A DNA stretch of 64,000 bases from Planctomycetota bacterium (GTDB lineage: Bacteria; Planctomycetota; Planctomycetia; Planctomycetales; Planctomycetaceae): assembly GCA_022600195.1 (NCBI GenBank), contig JAHZKX010000055.1, forward strand, positions 41,785 through 105,784, given 5' to 3'. Shown here in pieces: positions 47,248 through 56,530 of this stretch. A program made the translations under genes and the position numbers. How positions within the stretch are numbered: position 1 is the stretch's first letter; each line of letters starts with the position of its first letter. The notes beneath the pieces were generated by a model. It worked only from the letters and a program-made list of their open reading frames with translations. It had not been told where the DNA came from and made no database searches.

Positions 47248-48510
47248 TCAATTGCCTGCCGACTTTGAAGTGGATGCCGGTTTTTTCTCTTTTTGATTGG
47301 ACTTTGTCTCAGTTTCAGCCTTTTCAGTTTTTTCTTTTTTAGTCGATTCTGCAGACTCGCTCTTTATCGTGACCGGACGACCAGGCCGGGCACGCTGGAT
47401 ACCTTCATAAATGTATTTTTCGTCTGGCTTGATTCCTTTCAATATGACTCGCATGTTATTTTCTAACTGACCAATCTCAACTGACCTTCTTTCGACAATA
47501 TTTTTATTATCAATGACGAGAAGATATTTACCTGCCAGATCTGTTCCGATCGCAACATCGTGAACTAATACTGCGTTCGGTATCGGATCACCGGGAACAC
47601 GAACCCGGACATACACACCGGGATAAAGCAGTCCTTCTGTATTTTTAAATATTGCACGCAGCTGAATCGTACCCGTTCCAGGATCAACCTCATTATTGGC
47701 GAAATCATATTCTCCCTCGTGGGGATACCCTTCTTCGTTAGACAAACCGATAAAAACTTTGAATGGTTCTTTTTCTTTAGATTGTTTACCATTTTTCAAG
47801 GAATCATCTATGCGAATCTTTCTTTTTTTCAGAGCGTCAAGAAGTAAACGTTCGCTGGCATCAAAATAGACATAGATCGGATCCATGGTGACGATACTTG
47901 TCAGAAGCGTATTTTCTCCCGAGCCTACAAGGTTTCCCGCGTCAACCAGATTGCGACTAATCTCTCCCGTAATCGGAGCATGGATCCTTGTATAATTCAG
48001 ATCGATTGTCGCCTGATCTACGTCAGCCTGCGATGCCATGACGCTGGCTTCAGCTTTATCGCGGTCAGCAGTCACGTTATTGAATTCCTCCTCCGTGACC
48101 GCTTTCTTTTTCACCAGAATCTTGTAACGTTCAAATGTGGCTTGTGCATCTTTCAACTGTGCCTGGCTGGCTTTCAATGCTGCATTGGATTTATCTAAAG
48201 TGGCCTGATATTGATCCCGCTCGATCTCAAATAACAGTTCATCTTTTTTTACTAAAGAACCTGGTTTGAAGTTTACTTTTTCGAGAATCCCATCTGCACG
48301 TGCCCTGATTTCTACGGATGCCACCGATGCCAGTCTTCCTGTAAAATCGGCATTGAAGACAACCGTCTTTTGAACTGGCACCGCCACCGAAACGGTGGGT
48401 GGTTTCATAGGAGTGGGGGGAGGTGGCGCATTACAACCAGCAATCATCATTAACGAGCAAAGCAAACCAGGATATTTTAGATGAAGTAATCTTGTGTGGA
48501 ATTCGTTCAC
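47248..48510 (-). CDS. RND efflux adaptor lipoprotein (AcrA/MexA type)
   Basis: About 420 residues from GTG 48510, chosen because AGGGAG lies just before it; an in-frame TTG at 48534 has no ribosome site. The lipobox M-I-A-G-C26 is followed by a Pro-rich tether, so the protein is lipid-anchored. A biotinyl-lipoyl-like motif and barrel (F-T-G-R-L-A, V-D-A-G-N-L-V-G-S-G) flank a helical hairpin at ~85-165. The last ~40 residues are Lys/Glu-rich. It links the RND permease to an outer-membrane channel. It is first in the two-gene operon, and a short palindrome precedes its start. Confidence 0.93.
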   Translation of the reverse strand: MNEFHTRLLHLKYPGLLCSLMMIAGCNAPPPPTPMKPPTVSVAVPVQKTVVFNADFTGRLASVASVEIRARADGILEKVNFKPGSLVKKDELLFEIERDQYQATLDKSNAALKASQAQLKDAQATFERYKILVKKKAVTEEEFNNVTADRDKAEASVMASQADVDQATIDLNYTRIHAPITGEISRNLVDAGNLVGSGENTLLTSIVTMDPIYVYFDASERLLLDALKKRKIRIDDSLKNGKQSKEKEPFKVFIGLSNEEGYPHEGEYDFANNEVDPGTGTIQLRAIFKNTEGLLYPGVYVRVRVPGDPIPNAVLVHDVAIGTDLAGKYLLVIDNKNIVERRSVEIGQLENNMRVILKGIKPDEKYIYEGIQRARPGRPVTIKSESAESTKKEKTEKAETETKSNQKEKKPASTSKSAGN

Positions 48511-48532
48511 AATGCTCCCTTTAGTCTCAAAC

Positions 48533-48548
48533 AAGACAGATTTGTCTT
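48533..48548. promoter_or_regulatory. Short palindrome upstream of RND efflux operon
   Basis: AAGACA and TGTCTT flank GATT, 23 bases before GTG 48510. The position fits an operator for a TetR- or MarR-like repressor, but no regulator gene is adjacent. Confidence 0.3.
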
Positions 48549-48667
48549 AATGAATCGATGAATCTTCACTTTTGCGAATTCTATTCATCTTGATTTATAG
48601 GCATACTACAAATAAAAACACTTGAATTGCAATTCTCATTTCCCGTAAAAAGCGATTGGATCGAAAG

Positions 48668-49417
48668 ATGCATGAATCTTCTCTCATACCTGTAACATGG
48701 AATGTCCCTGCAGAAATTGTTAATCGCCTCGGCAAACAGGTTGGCCGACAGCGGACAATGGTAGCAGAAAGACACCTGTTAATTATTCTACATGCGCCTC
48801 CAGGCCCTGAAGACATGTATCGCAAAGGTCGGTTTTTCTGGAGAGAACCTGATTCAAACTGGCATAGTTCTGATTTAAAAGGGGGACCAGATGCTTTAAA
48901 CCGTCATCTTGAGGAATATCAACTGTTACTGGAAGACCTGGATGAAAAACTGGATCAGGCGACGAACTCACTGGAATATCTTGAAGTCTTAAACCAGCTG
49001 AACCCCGTTTACCGCTCAGTATGCCATACAACACAAGCCTTACAGATGGCGCGCGAAGCAATTCCTGAAGATAAATTGCTGATCGATTTTCGTGATAGTG
49101 CCTATCGATTGGAACGGACTGCGGAACTCTTAATTCAAGATGCAAAAAATGCATTGGAATTTATTATCGCAAAACAGGCAGAAGAACAGTCCCAGGCGTC
49201 TGCCCGGATTGAGCTGTCCGCGCATCGCCTGAATTTGCTGATTGCTTATTTTTTCCCCATTGCCACTCTCAGTACCATATTTGGCTCTAATTTTCGACAT
49301 GGATTTGAGCAATACACTACCCCTTACCCATTCTGGATTATGGTGATTTCTGGACTTTTCCTGGGATTATTAATCCACTTATTTTTAACTAAGGGCACAG
49401 CAAAGACAAAATTATAA
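48668..49417 (+). CDS. CorA-like membrane protein with GSN in place of GMN
   Basis: 249 residues from ATG 48668; an in-frame TTG lies 12 bases upstream. The first ~185 residues are soluble and helix-rich (a long helical run at ~75-185). Two membrane helices follow at ~187-206 and ~221-241, with T-I-F-G206-S-N208-F-R-H-G at the end of the first. This layout is that of CorA/ZntB metal-ion transporters, whose pore motif is Gly-Met-Asn; here Ser replaces Met. The N-domain is shorter than in CorA (~315 residues), so it may be a divergent transporter or a channel-like relative. It converges on the FAD monooxygenase gene with a 6-base overlap. Confidence 0.65.
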   Translation: MHESSLIPVTWNVPAEIVNRLGKQVGRQRTMVAERHLLIILHAPPGPEDMYRKGRFFWREPDSNWHSSDLKGGPDALNRHLEEYQLLLEDLDEKLDQATNSLEYLEVLNQLNPVYRSVCHTTQALQMAREAIPEDKLLIDFRDSAYRLERTAELLIQDAKNALEFIIAKQAEEQSQASARIELSAHRLNLLIAYFFPIATLSTIFGSNFRHGFEQYTTPYPFWIMVISGLFLGLLIHLFLTKGTAKTKL

Positions 49418-50590
49418 TTCGGTTTTGTGAAATTCACTTTTTGTCCATCCTGATTTAAATCCACAAAGAGTCTTCAACATTTGTGATCGTAATACCGGAG
49501 TTTGACTCATGATAGGTAAGAGTATATCACGTCCCCAGCCTTTCATGATTCCCTCAGATTGAAAAAAAGGAGTCAACCAGTGTGTCAACTGCTGATAATA
49601 GTGGAGTTTGTGTTTCCGAAGAGATTCATAAAGTAAACAGGCAGATGGAAATTCTGTCTTCTGTTTCAGACATTCTGAAAAAACCCAGACATCTTCAAGT
49701 GCAAGATTGGCCCCCTGCCCTAAATGCGGACTTGTCGGATGACCAGCGTCTCCCAGAAAGATGATGCGGTCTGACCAGCACGATTTCATGAATACACTAC
49801 GGTATGTGGCAAAGGTTAACTCATCAAAAGAGGTGATTTGCGCCATCAGTTCCTCCGATTGCGGACACAGCCTTAAGACTTCGGCTTTCCAGTTTTCAAT
49901 TCCCTTTTGTTGAACATCCTCAAACTGAGCCGCTGAGATCCCCCAAAAGAAGCTGCATTCAGAATTACCGATCGGTAATAGTCCAACCAGTTTTCGCGTT
50001 CCTTCTACAACTTGAAATAACTTGTCACTCACAGCAGTGCAACTGCCGGTTGACCAGAGAGCACCATGTTCATATTCAACGGCGCGATGCGGGATACCCG
50101 AAGTACTCCTTAATCCGGATCGAGACCCGTCCGTTGCGACGATAAAGTCATACGAATCTGTCTGTTCGTTTGATTCCAACTTCAGAGAAATACCTGAACT
50201 CGAAACTGTGTAATCCACAACACGCGAATTTTCACGCAGGACTGCTCCCGCTTGTTTCGCCAAAGAAAGTAGCGAGCGAAACAACAGACCGCGATGCACA
50301 CCTAAACCATACAGATCTGATCTCAATTGTTGATAATCTAAATGAATCAACCGTTTCCCGGAATGCTTGAGTGCTTCAATATAATTGAGTTGCGCAGACT
50401 GCCGATAGACTTCTTCATAAATCCCCAGTGATTTCAGGATCGATTGCCCGATTGGCTGGATCATAATTCCGGCACCCGCAGGACCACACTGTTTTGCCTG
50501 TTCAAAAATAGTAACGTCGTGTCCCTCATGAGCTAGCAGAAATCCTGCAGCAGTTCCGGCGATTCCACATCCTGTGATAGCAATTTTCAT
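49412..50590 (-). CDS. FAD-dependent monooxygenase (group A hydroxylase-like)
   Basis: 392 residues. The N-terminal Rossmann motif G-C-G-I-A-G-T-A-A-G binds FAD; the D-G motif (A-T-D-G-S-R-S-G-L-R) and G-D-A-G-H-P-T-S-P-H-L-G-Q-G-A-N are those of single-component aromatic hydroxylases. It would use NAD(P)H and oxygen to hydroxylate a ring or similar substrate, which cannot be named. No signal peptide is present. It is a single gene whose end overlaps the CorA-like gene by 6 bases. Confidence 0.88.
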   Translation of the reverse strand: MKIAITGCGIAGTAAGFLLAHEGHDVTIFEQAKQCGPAGAGIMIQPIGQSILKSLGIYEEVYRQSAQLNYIEALKHSGKRLIHLDYQQLRSDLYGLGVHRGLLFRSLLSLAKQAGAVLRENSRVVDYTVSSSGISLKLESNEQTDSYDFIVATDGSRSGLRSTSGIPHRAVEYEHGALWSTGSCTAVSDKLFQVVEGTRKLVGLLPIGNSECSFFWGISAAQFEDVQQKGIENWKAEVLRLCPQSEELMAQITSFDELTFATYRSVFMKSCWSDRIIFLGDAGHPTSPHLGQGANLALEDVWVFSECLKQKTEFPSACLLYESLRKHKLHYYQQLTHWLTPFFQSEGIMKGWGRDILLPIMSQTPVLRSQMLKTLCGFKSGWTKSEFHKTEL

Positions 50591-50816
50591 TAAATCGAAC
50601 TCGATCGAAACAGGAAACTGCAGCTGAAAACAGCAGTCAGAAATATGAGAATATAAGAAACTGATTCATAGCCTATTGCTGCCTTTTTGAGAAGACAGAA
50701 TTCTGATTCTGAATGTCGCTTTCATTTCGGTCATTGATTGCCTATCTTAATATTGAGTGCGCGATACTACGACTCATAAAACTTGAATGCAAGATCACTC
50801 TCCAGGAGTTTCAAAC

Positions 50817-52319
50817 ATGCGAATTGCAACAGGTGGTGTATTACACGAAACAAGCACCTACTCTTCTCTACCCACTACGCTTGATGATTTTATCAATGAC
50901 CGTGGTTTGTACCGTGGTCAGGAAATCATGGAAACGTTTCCTGGATCGAATGTCTGTATTGGAGGTTTTATTGACGGAGCCAAAAAACATGGTTTCGAGC
51001 TAATTCCTCTGCTTTGGACATTTGCATTTCCCAGTGGCTTAATCGAACGTAAAACCTACGATGGATTACTGGAAGAGTTTTTACAACGCCTCAAATCAGA
51101 AGAAGACGAAAATGGCCCTGTTGACGGTGTGTTGTTGGATCTTCATGGCGCGATGGTCATTGATGGTATCGAAGATGGTGATGGGCATTTCATTTCCAAA
51201 GTCCGGGAATATCTGGGCGACAATCGCCCGATTCTGGTTACTCCAGATATGCACGGCAATCACACACCACTGCGTGTGCAGCAGGCAACCGCCATTTTAG
51301 GATATGACACTTACCCGCATATCGATATGAATGAACGTGGACAGGAGGCTGCCGCCCTGATCGTACGCATTATTCAAGGTGAAGTGAAACCTGTAATGAC
51401 CTTGAAGCAAATTCCTTTATTCTGGAGCACCGCCTGTCAGGTCACCGCGCATCAACCCATGAAAGAAGTCATGGACTATGCACATGAAATCGAATCGCGT
51501 CCCGGCATTCTAAGTGTGACCGTTTCCACTGGATTTCCCTGGTCGGACATTCTGGATGTCGGCCCTTCCATAATCGTAGTCGCCAACGATGACCAGGATC
51601 TGGCAGATAAAACGGCTGAGGAATTCAGCTCCTGGATCTGGGAACGACGCCGACGCTGGTACCAACTTCCATTTTCTGTGAAAGATGCCATCAAACAAGG
51701 GCAGGAAATCGGCAAGCACCCCATCATACTTGCGGACCATGCAGATAACACAGGGGGCGGCACTGCCGGTGATTCCACAGAAATTCTGCAAACATTTCTC
51801 GATCTTAAATTAGAGAAAGCATTGATCCTGTATATCGTCGATCCCGAGGCAATTGCTTTGGCACATCAAGTTGGCGTCGGGGGAATCATTGAAACAGAGA
51901 TCGGGGGTAAATCTCACCCGATTCAAGGGCCGCCGGTCAAAATGAAGGCGGAAGTCAAAGCGCTTTCAGAAGGGGAATTCAAATACGATGGTCCAATGTA
52001 CGCCGGCCTGACCGGTAACATGGGACCATCTGCCTGGATTCAACAGGATGGAATTTCTGTTGTTCTGGTGACAGCACGAGAGCAACCTTTTGGTCCCGCC
52101 TTCGCCAAAACACTGGGCATAGATTGTGAATCGATGAACTATATCTCAGTCAAATCATCGGCACATTTCCGGGCGAGTTTTGAACCGTTTGCCGGCTCGA
52201 TCTTTAATGTGGAAGCCAAAGCCATTCACACACATGATTTTGCCAAATTGAATCACCAGCGCAGAAAGCAGGATTTTTATCCTGTGGAAATTCCGTATGA
52301 ATCTGCACCGGAGGTTTAA
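50817..52319 (+). CDS. M81 family metallopeptidase (MlrC-like)
   Basis: 500 residues from ATG 50817, preferred because CAGGAG lies 9 bases upstream; an in-frame ATG at 50787 lacks support. M81 landmarks are R-I-A-T-G-G-V-L-H-E-T-S-T (N-terminal His-Glu), L-D-L-H-G-A-M and T-P-D-M-H-G-N-H-T, supplying the zinc ligands, and D-H-A-D-N-T-G-G-G-T-A-G-D later. MlrC was first seen in microcystin breakdown, but most relatives have unrelated, unknown amide substrates. Cytoplasmic, with no signal peptide. It stands alone between the monooxygenase and the uup-yciH pair. Confidence 0.9.
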   Translation: MRIATGGVLHETSTYSSLPTTLDDFINDRGLYRGQEIMETFPGSNVCIGGFIDGAKKHGFELIPLLWTFAFPSGLIERKTYDGLLEEFLQRLKSEEDENGPVDGVLLDLHGAMVIDGIEDGDGHFISKVREYLGDNRPILVTPDMHGNHTPLRVQQATAILGYDTYPHIDMNERGQEAAALIVRIIQGEVKPVMTLKQIPLFWSTACQVTAHQPMKEVMDYAHEIESRPGILSVTVSTGFPWSDILDVGPSIIVVANDDQDLADKTAEEFSSWIWERRRRWYQLPFSVKDAIKQGQEIGKHPIILADHADNTGGGTAGDSTEILQTFLDLKLEKALILYIVDPEAIALAHQVGVGGIIETEIGGKSHPIQGPPVKMKAEVKALSEGEFKYDGPMYAGLTGNMGPSAWIQQDGISVVLVTAREQPFGPAFAKTLGIDCESMNYISVKSSAHFRASFEPFAGSIFNVEAKAIHTHDFAKLNHQRRKQDFYPVEIPYESAPEV

Positions 52320-52360
52320 CAACCGTTGGCAAGATATTCACATGACAGCCACAAACCGGG

Positions 52361-52702
52361 TTAGCCCTTGACTTGAAAACCGATTGCTTTGAGAGCTGCC
52401 CGTACGCGGTCCAATTGATCACCCTGAATTTCCAGTTCACTCTCTTGCAAAGAACCGCCGGCGCCACATTGCGATTTCAGCTGTTTCAATAACCCAGGAA
52501 GGTCATTGCCTTCTTCAGCCAAGCCGCGCACTACAGTGACCCGCTTTCCTTTCTTACGCTTTTCAATCGATAATCTGGCCGTTTGCTTTTCGGGGGGGAT
52601 CCGAAAAGGAGGTTCGGGCGGGCAGATGCATTCCTCTTCCAGTTGATCACATTTTTCGCACCTTGGAGGGCGATCAAAGGGAGTTCCTTCAAATAAGCGC
52701 AT
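52361..52702 (-). CDS. yciH: SUI1/eIF1-like translation factor (YciH)
   Basis: 113 residues. The N-terminal part has two Cys-pairs (C-E-K-C and C-I-C) that could hold zinc, unusual for E. coli YciH but common in planctomycete relatives. The C-terminal half is the SUI1 fold: R-V-T-V-V-R-G-L, K-S-Q-C-G-A-G-G-S and L-E-I-Q-G-D-Q, then K-A-I-G-F. It is thought to proofread translation initiation. It starts 10 bases after the Uup stop, so both come from one transcript. GAGGATG precedes the ATG. Confidence 0.92.
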   Translation of the reverse strand: MRLFEGTPFDRPPRCEKCDQLEEECICPPEPPFRIPPEKQTARLSIEKRKKGKRVTVVRGLAEEGNDLPGLLKQLKSQCGAGGSLQESELEIQGDQLDRVRAALKAIGFQVKG

Positions 52703-52712
52703 GACTTCATCC

Positions 52713-54506
52713 TCACTGTGAACGAGCGTCCAATTCTTCCCAACGATTTAACAGAAATTCCAACTCATTTTGAATTACTTCGACGCGGGTTGAAGACTCC
52801 GTAATCACTTCTGCTGGCTGCTTGAAAAATTCAGGAGATGCCATTGCAGAATGCAATTGTGCCTGTTCCTGCTCTAACTGTTCAATACTGTGAGGAATTT
52901 CGTCCAGTTCCTTCTGTTCTTTGAAACTGAGCTTGGCCACTTTTGTCTTTTGTGGGGCTCGAGGTTCCGTTTTCTCTTTGGATTCCCTCTCATTCTTCTG
53001 AGAAACCTGATTCCGCTCTGCCTGCATCAAATAATCATCATAGCCGCCAGCATACTCTTTGACTTGACCATCTTCATCAAAAACCAATGTCGCAGTCACT
53101 ACGTTATTGAGAAAAGCACGATCATGGCTCACCAGCAAAAGAGTTCCGGGATGATTGCTAATTAATTCTTCGAGTAACTCTAATGTTTCTGAATCCAGAT
53201 CATTTGTAGGTTCGTCAAAAATCATCAAGTTGGTTGGTCGAGTGAATAATTTCGCAAGCAACAAGCGATTTCGTTCTCCACCGGAAAGATAGCGGGCGGG
53301 CCTGCGAGCACGTTCCGGCGTGAACAGGAAATCTTGCAGATAGCCATAAATATGTTTGGGCTTCCCATTAATTTCGAGTGTCTCTTGACCCTCACCGACA
53401 TTCTCTATAACTGTTTTTTCTTCATCAATCTGCTCTCGTAATTGATCGAAATAGAGGATTTCCAGGTTTGTCCCCAGCCGTATTGTTCCCGTATCCGGTT
53501 TAAGCTCTCCCAGGAGCAACTTGAGTAGAGTTGTTTTGCCGGCACCGTTCCTACCAATGATACCGATCTTGTCACCACGCGTAATTAACGTGGAAAAATC
53601 ATGGATCACAGCTTCTGAATCATAGGAAAAAGAAACATCTTTCGCTTCAATCACAAGTTGCCCTGAGCGATCGGCACTAGCCACCTGTAAATTTACATTG
53701 CCAACTTTACTTCGGCGTTGAGAACGCTCTTCACGCAATTTTTTCAGAGCGCGAACGCGACCTTCATTTCGAGTGCGGCGTGCTTTGATACCTTTTCGTA
53801 TCCAGACTTCTTCTTCAGCCAGTTTTTTATCAAACAGGGCATTCTGTTTTTCTTCTGATTCTAAAAACGCCTCTTTACGTTTGAGAAACGTGTCGTAGTC
53901 GCAAGTCCAATCGTATAAGTGACCGCGATCGATTTCGATTATCCGAGTCGCCAGCTTCTGCAAAAACATCCGGTCGTGAGTTACGAACAACAAAGTCCCG
54001 GAATACGATTGCAAAAATTGCTCAAGCCAGCTGATCGAAGGAATATCCAGATGATTCGTTGGTTCGTCCAGTAATAAAATATCTGGAGCCTGCACTATGG
54101 ACCGAGCTAACAATCCGCGGCGTTTCATTCCGGAAGACAAGGAATCAAATATTTCATCACCCTGCAAGTTCATGCGGGACAATATCTGTTCAACAGCATG
54201 CTCGGCTTCCCATTCATGTTCATAATAGGGTGCGGCACCTTCTGCCACATAATCATGAACTCGTAACGCACAGCCAGAAGGAACTTCTTGCACCAGTCTC
54301 GTCACACGCAAATCTTTCTCGCGTTTCATTTGACCATCATCCGGATCAAGTTCGCCGGCAAGAATTTTCATCAGTGTTGATTTCCCAGCGCCATTCCTTC
54401 CTAAGAGACCAATCCTCTCACCCGTATTAATTTCCAGGTTGATCTCATCTATCAGCGGGGGGCCACCCCAGCTAAATGAAACCTGATTCAAACTCAACAG
54501 CGACAT
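52713..54506 (-). CDS. uup: ABC-F ATPase (Uup type)
   Basis: 597 residues with two ABC cassettes. Walker A motifs are G-R-N-G-A-G-K-S-T and G-R-N-G-A-G-K-T-T, signature sequences are L-S-S-G-M-K-R-R and L-S-G-G-E-R-N-R, and Walker B segments end in L-L-L-D-E-P-T-N-H-L-D and M-I-F-D-E-P-T-N-D-L-D. The linker is basic, and ~95 C-terminal residues form the coiled coil typical of Uup. It lacks membrane segments and acts on ribosomes or DNA intermediates, not as a transporter. A hairpin with a T-run lies 29 bases before its start. Together with yciH it forms a translation-linked pair. Confidence 0.93.
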   Translation of the reverse strand: MSLLSLNQVSFSWGGPPLIDEINLEINTGERIGLLGRNGAGKSTLMKILAGELDPDDGQMKREKDLRVTRLVQEVPSGCALRVHDYVAEGAAPYYEHEWEAEHAVEQILSRMNLQGDEIFDSLSSGMKRRGLLARSIVQAPDILLLDEPTNHLDIPSISWLEQFLQSYSGTLLFVTHDRMFLQKLATRIIEIDRGHLYDWTCDYDTFLKRKEAFLESEEKQNALFDKKLAEEEVWIRKGIKARRTRNEGRVRALKKLREERSQRRSKVGNVNLQVASADRSGQLVIEAKDVSFSYDSEAVIHDFSTLITRGDKIGIIGRNGAGKTTLLKLLLGELKPDTGTIRLGTNLEILYFDQLREQIDEEKTVIENVGEGQETLEINGKPKHIYGYLQDFLFTPERARRPARYLSGGERNRLLLAKLFTRPTNLMIFDEPTNDLDSETLELLEELISNHPGTLLLVSHDRAFLNNVVTATLVFDEDGQVKEYAGGYDDYLMQAERNQVSQKNERESKEKTEPRAPQKTKVAKLSFKEQKELDEIPHSIEQLEQEQAQLHSAMASPEFFKQPAEVITESSTRVEVIQNELEFLLNRWEELDARSQ

Positions 54507-54580
54507 AACACAGCACTTCCGGTCATACTCTTATAAAAAAACCCGACTCGGAAAGTCGGGAGAAAATCGAACGCAAGCAT
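54494..54580 (-). CDS. Possible 28-codon leader frame overlapping the uup start
   Basis: ATG at 54580 opens a frame that runs through the hairpin and T-run and stops at TGA 54496-54494, inside the first codons of uup. A second short frame (13 codons, near 54619-54660) lies earlier in the leader. No clear ribosome site precedes either. Treat this as a hypothesis about attenuation rather than a gene. Confidence 0.2.
   Translation of the reverse strand: MLAFDFLPTFRVGFFYKSMTGSAVLCRC
54535..54560 (-). terminator. Intrinsic terminator / attenuator before uup
   Basis: Read on the minus strand, CCCGACT and AGTCGGG form a 7-bp stem with a 5-base loop (54542-54560), followed at once by seven T (54535-54541). 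It ends transcripts from glsB-like gene at 54669-54947, but it lies only 29 bases upstream of the uup ATG. That leaves little room for a separate uup promoter, so it may act as an attenuator for uup. Confidence 0.75.
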
Positions 54581-54668
54581 AGTATGTGAAACGAAGTAAT
54601 ATTCTGCAATACCCTCAGGAAGGGAATGATTCAGGCTTCTCTTGAAAAGACCTCATTCTATCTGAAAT

Positions 54669-54947
54669 TCAAGACCGTGACCGACCTGACAGTAAACTCA
54701 AAACGGCAACAAAAATCGATGCACCAATGATAGACCAGACAATTGGATAACTTCGACCACCAAAGGTAATGGAAAATATTTCAGGTAGCCCCAACATTTG
54801 AGCTATTTTACCACCTACTAGTGCACCAATAAAACCTAAAGCGATTGATACCAGACAACCACCGCGCGTATTACCGGCCAGTGCCCTGGCAATACTGCCA
54901 CAAATCCCGGCAACCAACAGCATGATGAGAAATTCAGGTAACCCCAT
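54669..54947 (-). CDS. GlsB/YeaQ/YmgE family small membrane protein
   Basis: 92 residues with three predicted membrane helices (about 5-20, 30-52 and 66-86) and the Gly-rich G-x-x-x-G pattern of the transglycosylase-associated / GlsB family. The name reflects a weak historical link to stress and glutathione studies; no enzyme function is proven. A good promoter lies upstream (54989-55016), GAGG precedes the ATG, and an intrinsic terminator follows at 54535-54560. Confidence 0.88.
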   Translation of the reverse strand: MGLPEFLIMLLVAGICGSIARALAGNTRGGCLVSIALGFIGALVGGKIAQMLGLPEIFSITFGGRSYPIVWSIIGASIFVAVLSLLSGRSRS

Positions 54948-55266
54948 AAGTAACCTCGCACTTTTCTATGCTACTCTAAATAGACTGAATTATAATTTGG
55001 AAAATTGACCCTTAAACTGAATCCATAAGATTCACTGACACATGACTACTTTATGTCAGGATAGTCTGCCTGTCCAGACGCACCTAAATACTCTTTCAGC
55101 TCCAGAAAATCATTTTCAGCTAACCAGCATCACATTTTTGATTTTTCTACCACCGTCATGTGAGATACTCGCCACTTGTAGAGGAATTTGTTAGCATAAT
55201 ATGCATGTTATTCCATATACTTGATTCACTCTCTGACAACCCAATAGACCTTGAAGAGGTATCCCT
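54948..55266. other. Divergent intergenic region between glsB-like and sialidase-like genes
   Basis: 319 bases with no credible gene. Its left end holds the glsB-like promoter. On the plus strand a TAATAT inside the odd palindrome GCATA-A-TATGC (about 55195-55205) may be the -10 box of the rightward operon, with TTGTAG as a poorly spaced -35. Confidence 0.4.
54989..55016 (-). promoter_or_regulatory. Promoter of glsB-like gene
   Basis: On the minus strand TTTAAG (55011-55016) and a perfect TATAAT (54989-54994) are 16 bases apart, about 42 bases before the start codon. Confidence 0.45.
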
Positions 55267-56457
55267 GTGCGCTCACTGCTCTTGTCATGCTCATTTCTAA
55301 CCCCACTATTTCTGGCATCTGCGTTCACAACGTTCTGTTCGGCTGAAGGAAATACGAAACAGGACGATCCAGCACTAGTCGCACCTCCCGTAAATACTCA
55401 GCCCGGAAAAGAATACGCTGACGATACGCGCCTCTTTCAGGGCATTCCAGGTATGGAACGTGCTTCCAATGGACGTCTCTGGGCACTCTGGTATGCAGGA
55501 GGAACCGGCGAAGGGGAATTGAATTATGTCACACTGGTCACCAGTCAAGATGATGGAAAATCCTGGTCGGGTCCGAAAGTAGTGATCGACCCTCCCGGAC
55601 CCGTACGTGCCTATGATCCGGCCATCTGGCATGATCCCAGCGGTCGGCTCTGGGTATTCTGGGCACAGTCATATCGCTGGTGGGATGGACGAAGTGGAGT
55701 CTGGGCGATCACCACGGAGAATTCTGATCAGGAACATCCCAAATGGAGTAAACCACGGCGAATTTGTAACGGGATCATGATGAATAAACCAACGGTCCTC
55801 GCAAATGGCGACTGGCTATTGCCTGTTGCGGTCTGGAAACAGAGCGCCAAAGATTCCATTGAATATCGGTTCGATTTGCCCGAAGAACGAGGCGGAAATA
55901 TCTTCATCTCAAAAGACAAAGGAAAATCGTTCCAACTACTCGGACAAACCAATGTTCCACAGAGGACATTTGACGAACACATGATTGTTGAACGAAAAGA
56001 CAAAAGCCTCTGGACCCTGGTCAGAACAAGTTATGGAATCGGAGAATCCAGTTCCACCGATGGTGGTAAAATCTGGTCGGCGGGTAAAGCTTCATCCATC
56101 CCGCATATTAATGCCCGCTTCTTCATCCGAAGATTGAAATCCGGAAATTTAGTCCTGGTAAGACATAATCCGAAAAACAGAAAAACACGCAGAGACCTGA
56201 CTGCCTATCTTTCAACCGATGATGGAAAAACATGGCAGGGAGGTTTGCTGCTGGACGAGCGACCGGGCGTCTCCTATCCCGATGGAATCCAAAGCGAAGA
56301 TGGCATCATTTATATTATCTACGATTACTCTCGCACGGGGGAGAAAAAAATCCTGATGAGTACCTTTAAAGAAGAGGATATTCTTGCAGGTAAGCCAGTT
56401 TCCGGAAAAGTACGACAAAGAGTACTCATCAATCAGGCCACCGCTCAAAAGAAATGA
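55267..56457 (+). CDS. Secreted sialidase-like (Asp-box) protein
   Basis: 396 residues from GTG 55267 with AGAGG upstream. A signal peptide spans ~1-26 (ending F-C-S-A). The beta-propeller has three good Asp boxes: S-Q-D-D-G-K-S-W, S-S-T-D-G-G-K-I-W and S-T-D-D-G-K-T-W, as in exo-alpha-sialidases and related glycoside hydrolases. True sialidase activity is not shown by the motifs. It opens an operon with a sulfatase (73 bases later) and a Gfo/Idh/MocA oxidoreductase, so it most likely trims sugars of the same glycan the sulfatase acts on. Confidence 0.85.
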   Translation: MRSLLLSCSFLTPLFLASAFTTFCSAEGNTKQDDPALVAPPVNTQPGKEYADDTRLFQGIPGMERASNGRLWALWYAGGTGEGELNYVTLVTSQDDGKSWSGPKVVIDPPGPVRAYDPAIWHDPSGRLWVFWAQSYRWWDGRSGVWAITTENSDQEHPKWSKPRRICNGIMMNKPTVLANGDWLLPVAVWKQSAKDSIEYRFDLPEERGGNIFISKDKGKSFQLLGQTNVPQRTFDEHMIVERKDKSLWTLVRTSYGIGESSSTDGGKIWSAGKASSIPHINARFFIRRLKSGNLVLVRHNPKNRKTRRDLTAYLSTDDGKTWQGGLLLDERPGVSYPDGIQSEDGIIYIIYDYSRTGEKKILMSTFKEEDILAGKPVSGKVRQRVLINQATAQKK

Positions 56458-56530
56458 TGTGGATCTTCATACTTCTGGATGGCTAATCTTTTATGAATCG
56501 ACCAGCAGGACACAATACAAGGAATTTCGA

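Noticed and set aside
52713..54506. ABC-F protein as an antibiotic-resistance gene
   Set aside because: The C-terminal coiled coil and pairing with yciH fit the housekeeping Uup type; nothing points to drug protection apart from the leader hairpin.
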